The translations under genes were made by a program, and so were the position numbers. Positions 28,864-37,666 of a stretch of DNA of 64,000 nt are shown piece after piece. This stretch comes from JACKAQ01 sp965227145 (GTDB lineage: Bacteria > Calditrichota > Calditrichia > RBG-13-44-9 > J075). The notes beneath the pieces were generated by a model, which saw only the letters and a list, made by a program, of their open reading frames with translations, was not told the DNA's origin and did no database searches. Position 1 is the stretch's first letter. Each line of letters starts with the position of its first letter. Where the stretch lies: the NCBI GenBank assembly GCA_965227145.1, contig OZ245730.1, positions 2,480,001-2,544,000 of the forward strand, read 5' to 3'.

Positions 28864-29880
28864 ATGATGCGTAAACTATTGTTTTTGATGATTGTTGTGA
28901 TGATTGCCGGATGCAAACCGAAACCCAACAGCCTCGGTAAACTGGACGAAATTTATGTATTTGCAGATTCAACCGATTGGCAAGATTATCGCGACGCGAT
29001 ACACAGCCATTTTATGAAGGAATACCTCACACCGGTTCCGGAACCGGAATACATTATGAAATGGCGACCCTTTGAAGATTTCTCAAAATACCATTATCAA
29101 AACAACGTTTTCTTTTTAGCCAGATTGAACGCTGATGATCCGGTTTCCAAAGAAATCAACGGTTTACTCGGCGAGGATGTTGTTCAGGGTGTCAAATCCG
29201 GTGATTATTTTTACATCCCCAAAAAGGATGTGTGGGCGTTAAATCAATATGTTGTATTTTTGGTTGCGCCGGATAAAGAAGCCATGATCCAGCGGCTTTA
29301 CGATCTGGGCGAGCTGGTTTACGATGATTTTGAGAAATCCTACTATCAGCGGTTAAAAAAACAAATGTTTGAGCGCGGGGAAGATGACAATTTAGCGGAA
29401 TATATTTCCAATAATTTCCCGTTTACTTTGCGTATTCAACACGATTACAAACTGGTTGATGAATCAGAAAGCGAACACTACCTTTGGCTGCGCCGGATTT
29501 ATCCCGATCGCGATCGCTCGTTAACCGTTCGCTGGATTCCGGATGCAGATTCGATCACCATCAGCCCAAGCTGGTTGATCAAAAAACGCAACGAGTTGGC
29601 AGCGCAAATCCATTCCGGTGATGTGGTGGTTGAGCAGGAGACCATTGCCGAGCAAGTGCGGTTTCAAAAATGGCCGGCAATGCGGCTGGAAGGCACCTGG
29701 AAAAATCCCAAGCGAATGATCGGCGGACCGTTCAGAACCATCGCTTTCAAAGATTCGGAAAGCAGCACCATTTACATCATCGACTTTTATGTTCAGGCAA
29801 TTGGTGAGCGTAAAAAACCTTATCTCGATCAGTTGGATGTCATCGCACACACGTTCCAGTTGGAAACCGAAAAAGGTTGA
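28864..29880 (+). CDS. DUF4837 family lipoprotein
   Basis: The protein has 338 residues with a short lipoprotein signal (MRKLLFLMIVVMIAGCK, lipobox IAGC) and GAGGTG before the ATG. The mature part starts SLGKLDEIYVFADSTDWQDY, the pattern of DUF4837, a family of uncharacterised FCB-group lipoproteins of about this length. It is mixed alpha/beta with no catalytic motif that I recognise. It stands alone, with about 200 bases upstream and 48 bases before the PfkB gene. It presumably faces the periplasm or outer membrane. The function is unknown. Confidence 0.7.
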   Translation: MMRKLLFLMIVVMIAGCKPKPNSLGKLDEIYVFADSTDWQDYRDAIHSHFMKEYLTPVPEPEYIMKWRPFEDFSKYHYQNNVFFLARLNADDPVSKEINGLLGEDVVQGVKSGDYFYIPKKDVWALNQYVVFLVAPDKEAMIQRLYDLGELVYDDFEKSYYQRLKKQMFERGEDDNLAEYISNNFPFTLRIQHDYKLVDESESEHYLWLRRIYPDRDRSLTVRWIPDADSITISPSWLIKKRNELAAQIHSGDVVVEQETIAEQVRFQKWPAMRLEGTWKNPKRMIGGPFRTIAFKDSESSTIYIIDFYVQAIGERKKPYLDQLDVIAHTFQLETEKG

Positions 29881-29928
29881 CCGGAAAATTCAACTCATTT
29901 AAAAATTGGCAGTTTAAGGAATCTCATT

Positions 29929-30849
29929 ATGAAAATCACTGTTGTCGGCACCATAAATAAAGATTTGATTTTACCCTTTAACGATGTGCCCATTGAAAGT
30001 TTTGGTGGTATTTTTTATGATATCGGGATTCTTTCACAAATTGCCCAAGGTGTTGAAATTACACCAGTTAGCTATGTTGGCGATGATGTCGTAACTACCG
30101 TTCTGGCAATTTTGCAGAAACTGCCAAATGTTACAACCGAAGGATTGGTAAAATTGCCCGGAACACACCATAAAGTGATTCTGGAATACATCTCACCGTC
30201 TCAGCGATCCGAAAAAGCATTGTTTCCGTTTCCCTCGTTGGAATGGGAGCACATCGAACCATACACCGATGCCGATTTCATCATCCTGAACATGATTACC
30301 GGCTGGGATATCGAATTGTCAACCTTTCAAAAATTATGCGAAAAATGCGGCGATCGTATGTACATGGATTTCCATTTTCTCGCCTGTGGTGTCGATGAAC
30401 TCGGCAAGCGAATTCGCAGAATACCGGAAAACCTGCAAACCTGGTTAAGCGGACCACGATTTATGCAGATGAATGAAGACGAATTTGCGACGCTAAACGA
30501 CCAAAAAGAGAGTGAAAAAGAGTTTTTTCAGAGATATTTCCGTGACGATCAGGTATTGATTTTGACCAAAGCCAGTCAGGGAACTTCGTTGATTTATCGA
30601 AAAAACGGCATCACCGGCAAAAAAGATTTTCCCGGTAACAAAATCCCGCGATTGATCGATTCCACCGGCTGCGGCGATGCCTTCGGCGCAGGTTTTGTCA
30701 CCCATTATCTTGAAAATAACGATATGTTTGAAGCTGCAACATTTGGAAATATTGTGGCTGCGGCAAAAGCAACGCTGCGCGGCACCAACGAAATGTATCG
30801 ATTGAAAGAAAAAATTTCCGACATCAAAGCGTTAAATCGTGTCAAATAA
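29929..30849 (+). CDS. PfkB/ribokinase-family carbohydrate kinase
   Basis: The protein has 306 residues. The C-terminal motif LIDSTGCGDAFGAGFVTHYL is the PfkB signature 2, with the anion-hole GCGD and catalytic Asp. VILTKASQGTSLIY precedes it at the nucleotide-binding strand. The N-terminus (VVGTINKDLILPFN) matches the family start, but the usual GG-rich sugar-binding motif is altered to SFGGIFYDIGILSQ. It should phosphorylate a sugar, nucleoside or similar alcohol with ATP. AAGGAAT sits upstream of the ATG and a strong terminator follows. The substrate is unknown. Confidence 0.85.
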   Translation: MKITVVGTINKDLILPFNDVPIESFGGIFYDIGILSQIAQGVEITPVSYVGDDVVTTVLAILQKLPNVTTEGLVKLPGTHHKVILEYISPSQRSEKALFPFPSLEWEHIEPYTDADFIILNMITGWDIELSTFQKLCEKCGDRMYMDFHFLACGVDELGKRIRRIPENLQTWLSGPRFMQMNEDEFATLNDQKESEKEFFQRYFRDDQVLILTKASQGTSLIYRKNGITGKKDFPGNKIPRLIDSTGCGDAFGAGFVTHYLENNDMFEAATFGNIVAAAKATLRGTNEMYRLKEKISDIKALNRVK

Positions 30850-30889
30850 AAAAACCTCCGGAGAGCAACTACTTTTCGGAGGTTTTTTG
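30848..30889. terminator. Bidirectional terminator between pfkB-like and TonB receptor genes
   Basis: A 12-base-pair stem pairs 30849-30860 with 30877-30888 around a 16-base loop. It begins with an A run and ends with a T run, so it can serve both converging transcripts. Confidence 0.85.
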
Positions 30890-30923
30890 TCAATATGGCT
30901 TAACAGAACCCTTTTCTCCCCAA

Positions 30924-33188
30924 TCAAAATGTAAATTCTGCGCCGAAAATCCAGTTTCTGCCGGGCATCCGGTAGCGCGCAAGCTCTTCATATTCCGTAT
31001 CCAAAATATTGTTTAATGACACCGAAAACTGCACGGTCGGGTTGAGTTTATACAGCAACTTGCTGTTCATCACCCAAAACGCGTCGGGTTTTGACGAGGG
31101 ATAGAGGAACACTTCGTCGATTGCGCTGCGGTAGCGACCGTTCACATTCAGCGTGAGCGTCTGATACCGGAAATCCGAGTTGAGGTGCATGCTGTGTTTC
31201 GCGCGATACGCCAAAATATCATCCAGCCGGTTGGGTGACTGATCTTTTGCATCCAGATATGTGTAGTTAAACGAGCCGCGCCAATGGCGTTTCCAATGGG
31301 CGCTCAGCGTTATTTCAATACCCTGCATCAATGCCCTGTTTAAATTGCGCACCTGAAAAAATGGAAAGGTGACGCCTTTTTCATCTTTGATATCTACCCA
31401 ATAAATCATGTCATCGTATTGATAGCGGAACAACGCAACATCAAGATCGGCGGATCTGCTGAATTGCCAGCGAGAACCGATTTCCAGCGAGTATTGCATC
31501 TTTTCCGCATCCAGATCCGGGTTGGGTTCAAACAATGTTCCCCCGCCGATTTCCCGCTGGAAAAAGCGCTCCGCAATGGTCGGCGCACGAAACGCCTGCG
31601 CCATGAGCAGGCGGATACTCATATCCTCAGTCGGGCGATAAACAAATGATATTTTTGGACTTAGCTGGCTCAATGTTTTGCCGCTGACCAAATGGTTGTG
31701 GTCGTATCGAATACCAAAAGTGCTGATCAATTTGGGATGTGGCGTGTATTCATATTGCATAAATCCGGCAATATTATTGATCTGGCGATTGCCGTAAAGC
31801 ACCGTATCCGGCGAAGATTCGACATGATCAACCTGGGTATCAATCCCAGCAATCAGGTAATGTTTCTCATTTACAAACCAGTCCAATTGTGAAATATTGC
31901 CAAATTTTTGCCCGTCGATGACCGTTTTGGTGCCAAACGGCTCGTTGAAAGGAATCTCGTAATTCGGGTCATCTTCATTAAAATATGAGCGCGCGGCATT
32001 CAAATAATAATAAAATCGCGATGAATATTTCACATTGCCGTTGGGAACCGCCCAATAATGAACATCCGCGTTAAACTGGCGTTTCACCTGCCGGTCGTCG
32101 GTGTATTCATCTTTGACGTTCAGCGGTTTGGCGCCATTCAGCCATGAGTGGGGATAGTCGTTTTCTGCATAACCGCCGCCAACGGTAATTTCTACGTTGC
32201 GGTTGTATTTTAAACCGAGCATAATTTTGCTGAAAACATCATAAAATTCATAAGCGGTATTTTGGGCGTGACCGTCCGAATGTTTGCGGCTAACGTTGAA
32301 CAAATAACTAACCTCGCCGGCTGAGCCGGAATAGCTCAGTTCGGCTTCACTTTGGTAACGGCGCGAATCGTAATATTTGATGGCTTCCGGTGCATCTTCC
32401 AGAAAACCGCCTTTTAGCGAGATGGAGGTCAGCGATTTATACGATGGCCGTCGCGTAATCACGTTCACCACGCCACCCATTGCGGTCGAGCCGTAAAGGC
32501 TTGAAAATGCGCCTTTTACGACTTCAACTCGTTCGATCAATTTGGTGGGAACGAGGCTCCAGTATGCGCCGCCGGCATCCGATGTCAGCGCCGGACGACC
32601 GTCGATCATCAATAAAACGCGATTGCCAATGCCGCCACCGGCGACATCCGAGCTGCCGCGAATGCCCAGGCTTTGCACGTTTACGCCGGTTGTCCGGTAC
32701 ACTGAAACGCCCGGAACGGATTCCAGCGCCTGATCAAATGTGGTCACCGGACGGGATTCGAGTTCCTCCGCGCGGAGAATTACCACGCTGGCAGGTGCCA
32801 TTTTTGCGGTTTGTTCCTTTCGCGCAGCGGTGACCAGCACGGCTTCACTTTCGATTTCTGTGGGCATGAGCGCGATATCCCGTGAGAGCAATTTCCCATT
32901 GGTGATGGAAATTCTCTCCCGAAACGTCGAATATCCCAATCGCGACACTTCCAGCGTATAATTTCCCGGCGGAATATAACGAATAACATAATGACCGTCT
33001 GCGCTGGTTTCGCTGCCGAGTAATACGCTATCCAGAAACACATTTGCAAAAGCCAGCGGACTTTTCGTTTGGCTGTCGAATACTTTTCCGGCAACAATTC
33101 CCGTTTGTTTCATCAGCGACTGATTGGTTTGTGCAACCGCGAAAGTAATGGAAAACAGTGCCAGCAATATAGATAAATATTTTGTCAT
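30924..33188 (-). CDS. TonB-dependent outer membrane receptor with carboxypeptidase-like N-terminal domain
   Basis: The protein has 754 residues with a signal peptide ending at FAVAQ. Residues about 28-115 form a carboxypeptidase-regulatory-like beta domain (GIVAGKVFDSQTKSPLAFANV). The plug follows at about 120-240, with APASVVILRAEEL and GIRGSSDVAGGGIGNRVLLMIDGRP. The rest is a 22-strand-type barrel ending in Phe (GAEFTF). It should import an iron complex, cobalamin or another large ligand using TonB energy. A short lipoprotein gene lies upstream on the same strand. No TonB/ExbB or iron regulator is nearby, so the ligand is open. Confidence 0.92.
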   Translation of the reverse strand: MTKYLSILLALFSITFAVAQTNQSLMKQTGIVAGKVFDSQTKSPLAFANVFLDSVLLGSETSADGHYVIRYIPPGNYTLEVSRLGYSTFRERISITNGKLLSRDIALMPTEIESEAVLVTAARKEQTAKMAPASVVILRAEELESRPVTTFDQALESVPGVSVYRTTGVNVQSLGIRGSSDVAGGGIGNRVLLMIDGRPALTSDAGGAYWSLVPTKLIERVEVVKGAFSSLYGSTAMGGVVNVITRRPSYKSLTSISLKGGFLEDAPEAIKYYDSRRYQSEAELSYSGSAGEVSYLFNVSRKHSDGHAQNTAYEFYDVFSKIMLGLKYNRNVEITVGGGYAENDYPHSWLNGAKPLNVKDEYTDDRQVKRQFNADVHYWAVPNGNVKYSSRFYYYLNAARSYFNEDDPNYEIPFNEPFGTKTVIDGQKFGNISQLDWFVNEKHYLIAGIDTQVDHVESSPDTVLYGNRQINNIAGFMQYEYTPHPKLISTFGIRYDHNHLVSGKTLSQLSPKISFVYRPTEDMSIRLLMAQAFRAPTIAERFFQREIGGGTLFEPNPDLDAEKMQYSLEIGSRWQFSRSADLDVALFRYQYDDMIYWVDIKDEKGVTFPFFQVRNLNRALMQGIEITLSAHWKRHWRGSFNYTYLDAKDQSPNRLDDILAYRAKHSMHLNSDFRYQTLTLNVNGRYRSAIDEVFLYPSSKPDAFWVMNSKLLYKLNPTVQFSVSLNNILDTEYEELARYRMPGRNWIFGAEFTF

Positions 33189-33236
33189 TCATTCCTCATT
33201 CGAAACAGGGCAATCAATTTGCTGATCAATTAACGC

Positions 33237-33270
33237 AGAATGCCCGAACGTTTATGTGTCCGAGCATTCT
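33237..33270 (-). repeat. Stable intercistronic hairpin between lipoprotein and TonB receptor genes
   Basis: Arms 33237-33246 and 33261-33270 pair over 10 bases, with one G-U wobble in the minus-strand RNA, around a 14-base loop. There is no T run. It may stabilise or partly attenuate the transcript. Confidence 0.5.
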
Positions 33271-33302
33271 ATAATATTACGATAGCCAGATGTGAAACCG
33301 GA

Positions 33303-33806
33303 TCACGGAGAATAATTCAGATTGGCTACAATATTTAATCCGGTCAGGTCAATGTTATCATTATCAATCGTGACAGATTTCGGACCAACAGCCTGATCCG
33401 GCAAATTACCCTGCGGGGTGGGGAAAACGCCAACGCTATCCGTGAATTGCCAGTACATGCCAATCAACTGGGTTGCAGCAGGATTTTGCGGGTCGCGGGC
33501 GCTCACATAAATTGCAGTATAAGTGCCTTTTTCCAACCCTTCGAGGGTATAATTGTATGTTGTGGTTCCGCTTGCAATCGGATCGGTGAAGCCGTCCGGT
33601 GCTGCCATTGGAATATACGGGGCTGTCAAATCCTTATAAATCGATACCTGAACTTCGCGGGACGCGGGCCAGGTGCCAACAAACGTAACCGTTCCGGAAA
33701 CGCTGCCGGTATCCGGTGCAGTCGGATCATCATCGCTGCAACCACTGAAAAAAATAAAACCCACCACCATTCCAACGCCGATAATACCTCTCAACCAGTT
33801 ACTCAT
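33303..33806 (-). CDS. Small lipoprotein with a single beta-sandwich-like domain
   Basis: I took the ATG at 33806, which gives MSNWLRGIIGVGMVVGFIFFSGCSDDD with lipobox FSGC and AAGGAAT upstream. The longer frame from 33872 hides this signal. The mature protein is about 145 residues. It opens with an Asp/Pro-rich linker, then GSVSGTVTFVGTWPASREVQVSIY, which looks like a carboxypeptidase-regulatory or transthyretin-like beta fold. It precedes the TonB receptor on the same strand (114-base gap), so it may be a surface partner of that receptor. I do not recognise a specific family. Confidence 0.72.
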   Translation of the reverse strand: MSNWLRGIIGVGMVVGFIFFSGCSDDDPTAPDTGSVSGTVTFVGTWPASREVQVSIYKDLTAPYIPMAAPDGFTDPIASGTTTYNYTLEGLEKGTYTAIYVSARDPQNPAATQLIGMYWQFTDSVGVFPTPQGNLPDQAVGPKSVTIDNDNIDLTGLNIVANLNYSP

Positions 33807-34209
33807 ATTCCTTAACTCCTTTAAATTATATTTTGTGTCGTCGTTTTCGACGCAATTGCGTCCGATTTTCAAACGTCAATTAAGCTTGCAAGTCAGGTGC
33901 CAAAGTTGAACGATTAAAAGCTCATTGCATTTTCTTGGCGGTATCACATTGTTTATTATACATTTATACACACAAACAGCCTAACCTGCGGTTATTTCAA
34001 ATACCGGTTTCGTTTCACATTGAAATAAAAGCTGTTTCAATTTGGAAATTTTTGGTGATTAGATGCAGTTTTGTGGCACCTGTTTTGAATTCACGGTAAA
34101 AAGATTAGACCATTATTCACTTGCAATGGTTTTCATGGATGGCTTAAATTCGCGGTTTCAAAACAGAAAATAGAAGCTAAACCATACTATTCAATAAGGA
34201 AATTTTTAA
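33807..34209. other. 403-base divergent intergenic region upstream of thrA
   Basis: It separates the minus-strand lipoprotein gene from thrA. A CAGGTGCCA word occurs near 33895 on the plus strand and near 34078 on the minus strand, but no complete riboswitch fold was found. No threonine/isoleucine-rich leader peptide is visible. The thrA promoter candidate lies near its right end. Confidence 0.5.
34121..34149 (+). promoter_or_regulatory. Candidate promoter of thrABC
   Basis: TTGCAA (34121-34126) and TTAAAT (34144-34149) are 17 bases apart. Each matches the sigma70 consensus at four of six positions. It would give a leader of about 55 bases before the GTG start. Confidence 0.35.
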
Positions 34210-36687
34210 GTGGATATTCGTGTGCTGAAATTTGGCGGAACCTCCGTCGGGACGCCGGAACGGGTGAAAAATGTTGTCGATATTTTAATAAAAGGGCAGG
34301 AAAAACAGCCGCTTGCGGTGATTGTTTCAGCATTCAGCGGTGTTACGGATCAGCTCATCGAAATGTGCACCGTTGCCAGCCGTGGTGACGAAAATTATCT
34401 GAAAATTTTAGAGCATTTCATCGAAAAACACAACCAGTTTGCGGATGCATTGCTCGGCAGCGAACGACAAACAATTGCAAATCTGTTCGACGCAAAAATT
34501 GCCAATTTACGGGATTTACTGCACGGCATTTTTTTACTGAAAGAATTATCGCTGAAATCGCTGGATTTTGTGATGTGCTTCGGCGAATGGTTTTCCTGCC
34601 AGATTATCACCGCAAAAATGCGCGAAGCTGCTGTTTCTGCTGAATTTGTGGATGCCCGAAAATTGGTGCGTACCGATGCCCGTTTCGGTAGTGCACGGGT
34701 CGATTTCGCAACAACCAGCGTGTTGACAAACAACTATTTTGCAGCGTCCGAAAAACGGGTGCAGGTTATCACGGGATTTTGCGGCGCCACCGAAAACGGC
34801 GAAACCACCACCCTCGGTCGTAGCGGTTCGGATTACAGCGCAGCCATTTTTGGCGCAGCGCTCAACGCACCGGAAATCGAAATCTGGACAGATGTGGACG
34901 GCGTAATGACCGCCGATCCCCGCAAAGTGCCGGAGGCGTTTACCCAACCCGTTTTGTCGTATGAGGAAGCGTTGGAAATGTCCCATTTTGGCGCAAAAGT
35001 AATTCATCCGCCAACCATGCTTCCGGCGATGCGCAAAAATATCCCGATTCGCATTTTAAACACATTCAACCCGGATTTTTCCGGTACGCTCATCCGGCGA
35101 AATTTAGCCGAAAATGGCGGCGAAAAACCCGAATCGCACATCACACAGGCGATCAAAGGGGTTACATCCATTTCCCGGGTGGGATTACTGCGCATCGAAG
35201 GCACAGGAATGATCGGCGTTGCCGGCACATCGATGCGTATTTTCAGCGCGCTGGCAGCAGCGGGAATCAACATCATTTTGATTACACAGGCATCATCCGA
35301 ACATTCGATTTGCCTCGCGGTTGCGCCCGGCGATGCAAAATCCGCCCGCGAACTGCTGCACGAAGAATTTGAGTTGGAAATTCAGGCGAACCGGATCAAT
35401 CCGCCGGTTTTGGAAGAAAATTTGAGCATCGTCGCCATCGTCGGCGAAAATATGCGCCACACGCCCGGTATTTCCGGCAGATTTTTTAATGCGTTGGGCA
35501 GCCGTAAAATAAACGTTGTGGCAATCGCGCAGGGCTCATCGGAGTTGAATATTTCTGTTGTGATTTCCGCGGCGGACGAAACTCGCGCGGTGCGTGCCAT
35601 TCACGAGGCATTTTTTGGCAGAATATCCCATCGGCTGAATGTGCTGGTTGCCGGAATCGGATTGGTGGGGGGAACGTTGCTGCAACAAATCGCCGAAAAT
35701 CAGGAGCGATTGCGCACGGAAAATGATTCGGAAATCCGGGTTGTCGGCATCGCCAATTCGCGAAAAGCATTGCTGAATCCCAAAGGAATTTCGCTGGAAA
35801 ACTGGCGTGCAGATTTCGCGGAATCAGCGGAAAGCGCGTCCATTGAAAATGCCGTTAACAATCTGATTTCACTAAACTTACCAAATTGTGTTTTTGTGGA
35901 TTGCAGCGCCAGCGAAACGGTTGTGGCAGAATATGCGACACTGCTGAATCACGAAATTTCTGTGGTCACACCCAACAAAAAAGCCGCCGCCGGAGCATTT
36001 GACGATTTTGCAAATCTGAAAAAAATCTGTGCCCGCAGCGGTGCAAAATTTCTTTACGAAACCAACGTTGGCGCCGGATTGCCGGTGATCAGCACTTTAA
36101 AAGATTTGCGCAACAGCGGCGACCGGATCATCAAAATTGAGGGTGTTTTGTCCGGAACTTTGAGTTACATTTTTAATCGATTCGACGGATCGACGCCGTT
36201 TAGCGCAGTAGTTCGCGAGGCGCAACAACTGGGCTACACGGAGCCCGATCCCCGCGATGATTTGAACGGTTTGGATGTCGCCCGCAAGTTGCTCATTCTC
36301 GCCAGAGAAACCGGACTGCGCATTGAGTTGAGCGATATCGCGCTGGAAAATCTGGTCAGCGACAGCGCCGGAAAAGCCAAATCTGTCGATGAATTTTTCG
36401 AAAAACTTGCCGCAGAAGACGCGCAATTTGCAGAAAAACAATCGGCTGCGCAGCGGGCGAAAAAACGTCTGCGCTACATTGCCACCCTGGAGAACGGCAA
36501 CGCGACTGTCCAATTAATTGCGGTTGATGAATCGCACCCGTTTTTCAACCTGAACGGCAGCGACAACATGATCAGCTTCACCACCGAACGATACCGGGAA
36601 AACCCGCTGGTGGTCCGTGGTCCGGGTGCCGGAGCCGCCATTACGGCTGCAGGCGTTTTTGCAGATATTATTCGTATCATTCAATAA
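34210..36687 (+). CDS. thrA: Bifunctional aspartokinase / homoserine dehydrogenase
   Basis: The protein has 825 residues, the usual length for the fused enzyme. It starts at GTG with AAGGAAA eight bases upstream. Residues 3-300 are aspartokinase (LKFGGTSVGTPERV at the start, GRSGSDYSAAIFG, and DVDGVMTADPRKV). Two ACT regulatory domains follow at about 320-470, and homoserine dehydrogenase at about 475-825 (VTPNKKAAAG, GVLSGTLSYIFNRF, YTEPDPRDDLNGLDVARK). It performs the first and third steps of threonine and methionine synthesis from aspartate. The ACT region suggests feedback by threonine. It is first in thrABC. Confidence 0.96.
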   Translation: MDIRVLKFGGTSVGTPERVKNVVDILIKGQEKQPLAVIVSAFSGVTDQLIEMCTVASRGDENYLKILEHFIEKHNQFADALLGSERQTIANLFDAKIANLRDLLHGIFLLKELSLKSLDFVMCFGEWFSCQIITAKMREAAVSAEFVDARKLVRTDARFGSARVDFATTSVLTNNYFAASEKRVQVITGFCGATENGETTTLGRSGSDYSAAIFGAALNAPEIEIWTDVDGVMTADPRKVPEAFTQPVLSYEEALEMSHFGAKVIHPPTMLPAMRKNIPIRILNTFNPDFSGTLIRRNLAENGGEKPESHITQAIKGVTSISRVGLLRIEGTGMIGVAGTSMRIFSALAAAGINIILITQASSEHSICLAVAPGDAKSARELLHEEFELEIQANRINPPVLEENLSIVAIVGENMRHTPGISGRFFNALGSRKINVVAIAQGSSELNISVVISAADETRAVRAIHEAFFGRISHRLNVLVAGIGLVGGTLLQQIAENQERLRTENDSEIRVVGIANSRKALLNPKGISLENWRADFAESAESASIENAVNNLISLNLPNCVFVDCSASETVVAEYATLLNHEISVVTPNKKAAAGAFDDFANLKKICARSGAKFLYETNVGAGLPVISTLKDLRNSGDRIIKIEGVLSGTLSYIFNRFDGSTPFSAVVREAQQLGYTEPDPRDDLNGLDVARKLLILARETGLRIELSDIALENLVSDSAGKAKSVDEFFEKLAAEDAQFAEKQSAAQRAKKRLRYIATLENGNATVQLIAVDESHPFFNLNGSDNMISFTTERYRENPLVVRGPGAGAAITAAGVFADIIRIIQ

Positions 36688-36701
36688 AATCTGGAACTTA
36701 G

Positions 36702-37631
36702 ATGAATAGTGAAATTACTATTTTTGCACCCGCAACGGTCGCCAATGTCGCCTGCGGATTTGATGTGATGGGATTCGCCATCGAGCACCTCGGCGACCGG
36801 GTGACTGCCCGGCTCAGCGAACAGCCCGGCGTAAAAATCGCCGCCATTCACGGCGACAACGGACGATTGCCGATGGAATTGCACAAAAATACCGCCGGCG
36901 TTGCAGTCATGAAACTGCTCGAAACCCTCGATCAGGTGACCAATCTCGAAATCGAAATTCACAAAGAAATGCCATTGGCCAGCGGAATGGGCTCCAGCGC
37001 AGCCAGTGCGGTTGCGGCGGTTGTCGCGGTCAACGAATTGCTGGGCGCACCGTTGAGCTACCGAGAATTGCTGCCGGTTGCGATGGAAGGCGAAACCGTT
37101 GCATCCGGGCTGGCGCATGCGGATAATATCGCTCCGGCGCTGCTCGGCGGCATCATTTTAATTCGCAGCTACGATCCGCTGGATGTGCTGCAATTGCCCA
37201 CTCCGAGGGAATTGCGCTGTGTCATTTTGCATCCCGCAATCGAAATCCGCACGTCCGACACGCGCGGCAAACTGCCGGAAAAAATCTGCCTGAAAGATGC
37301 ATTGTCGCAAGTTGGTAATTTCGGCGCGCTCGTTGCAGGATTGTTGCGTGAAGATTACGATTTGATCGGACGCTCGCTGCACGATGCGATCGCCGAACCC
37401 TGCCGGTCGCCGTTGATTCCCGGATTTGCCCAAATCAAACAAGCCGCGCTGGATGCGGGGGCGTTCGGGTGCAGCATTTCCGGTTCCGGACCGTCCATTT
37501 TTGCATTTTGCACAAACGACGACACCGCAATTTCAATCGGTAAAGCAATGCAAAATGCCTGCGCAGCAAATGGCGTCGAGAGCAACTATTATTGTTCGCG
37601 AATTAATCCGGTTGGCGCCGTCCGCGTTTAA
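36702..37631 (+). CDS. thrB: Homoserine kinase
   Basis: This 309-residue GHMP-family kinase phosphorylates homoserine with ATP. The N-terminal FAPATVANVACGFDVMGFAIE matches the ThrB substrate-binding start. The ATP-binding motif is PLASGMGSSAASAVAAV, and the C-terminal GAFGCSISGSGPSIFAF is the third GHMP motif. It lies 14 bases after thrA and 35 bases before thrC, so the three genes form one operon in pathway order. No unusual features were seen. Confidence 0.96.
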   Translation: MNSEITIFAPATVANVACGFDVMGFAIEHLGDRVTARLSEQPGVKIAAIHGDNGRLPMELHKNTAGVAVMKLLETLDQVTNLEIEIHKEMPLASGMGSSAASAVAAVVAVNELLGAPLSYRELLPVAMEGETVASGLAHADNIAPALLGGIILIRSYDPLDVLQLPTPRELRCVILHPAIEIRTSDTRGKLPEKICLKDALSQVGNFGALVAGLLREDYDLIGRSLHDAIAEPCRSPLIPGFAQIKQAALDAGAFGCSISGSGPSIFAFCTNDDTAISIGKAMQNACAANGVESNYYCSRINPVGAVRV

Positions 37632-37666
37632 CAGCAATCTGCTAAACTTTTGAAAATAATAACTTT

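Noticed and set aside
33880..34090. Possible cobalamin riboswitch upstream of the lipoprotein/TonB genes
   Set aside because: GGTGCC-like words occur, but the core GGGAA and B12-box elements are absent, so the fold cannot be supported.
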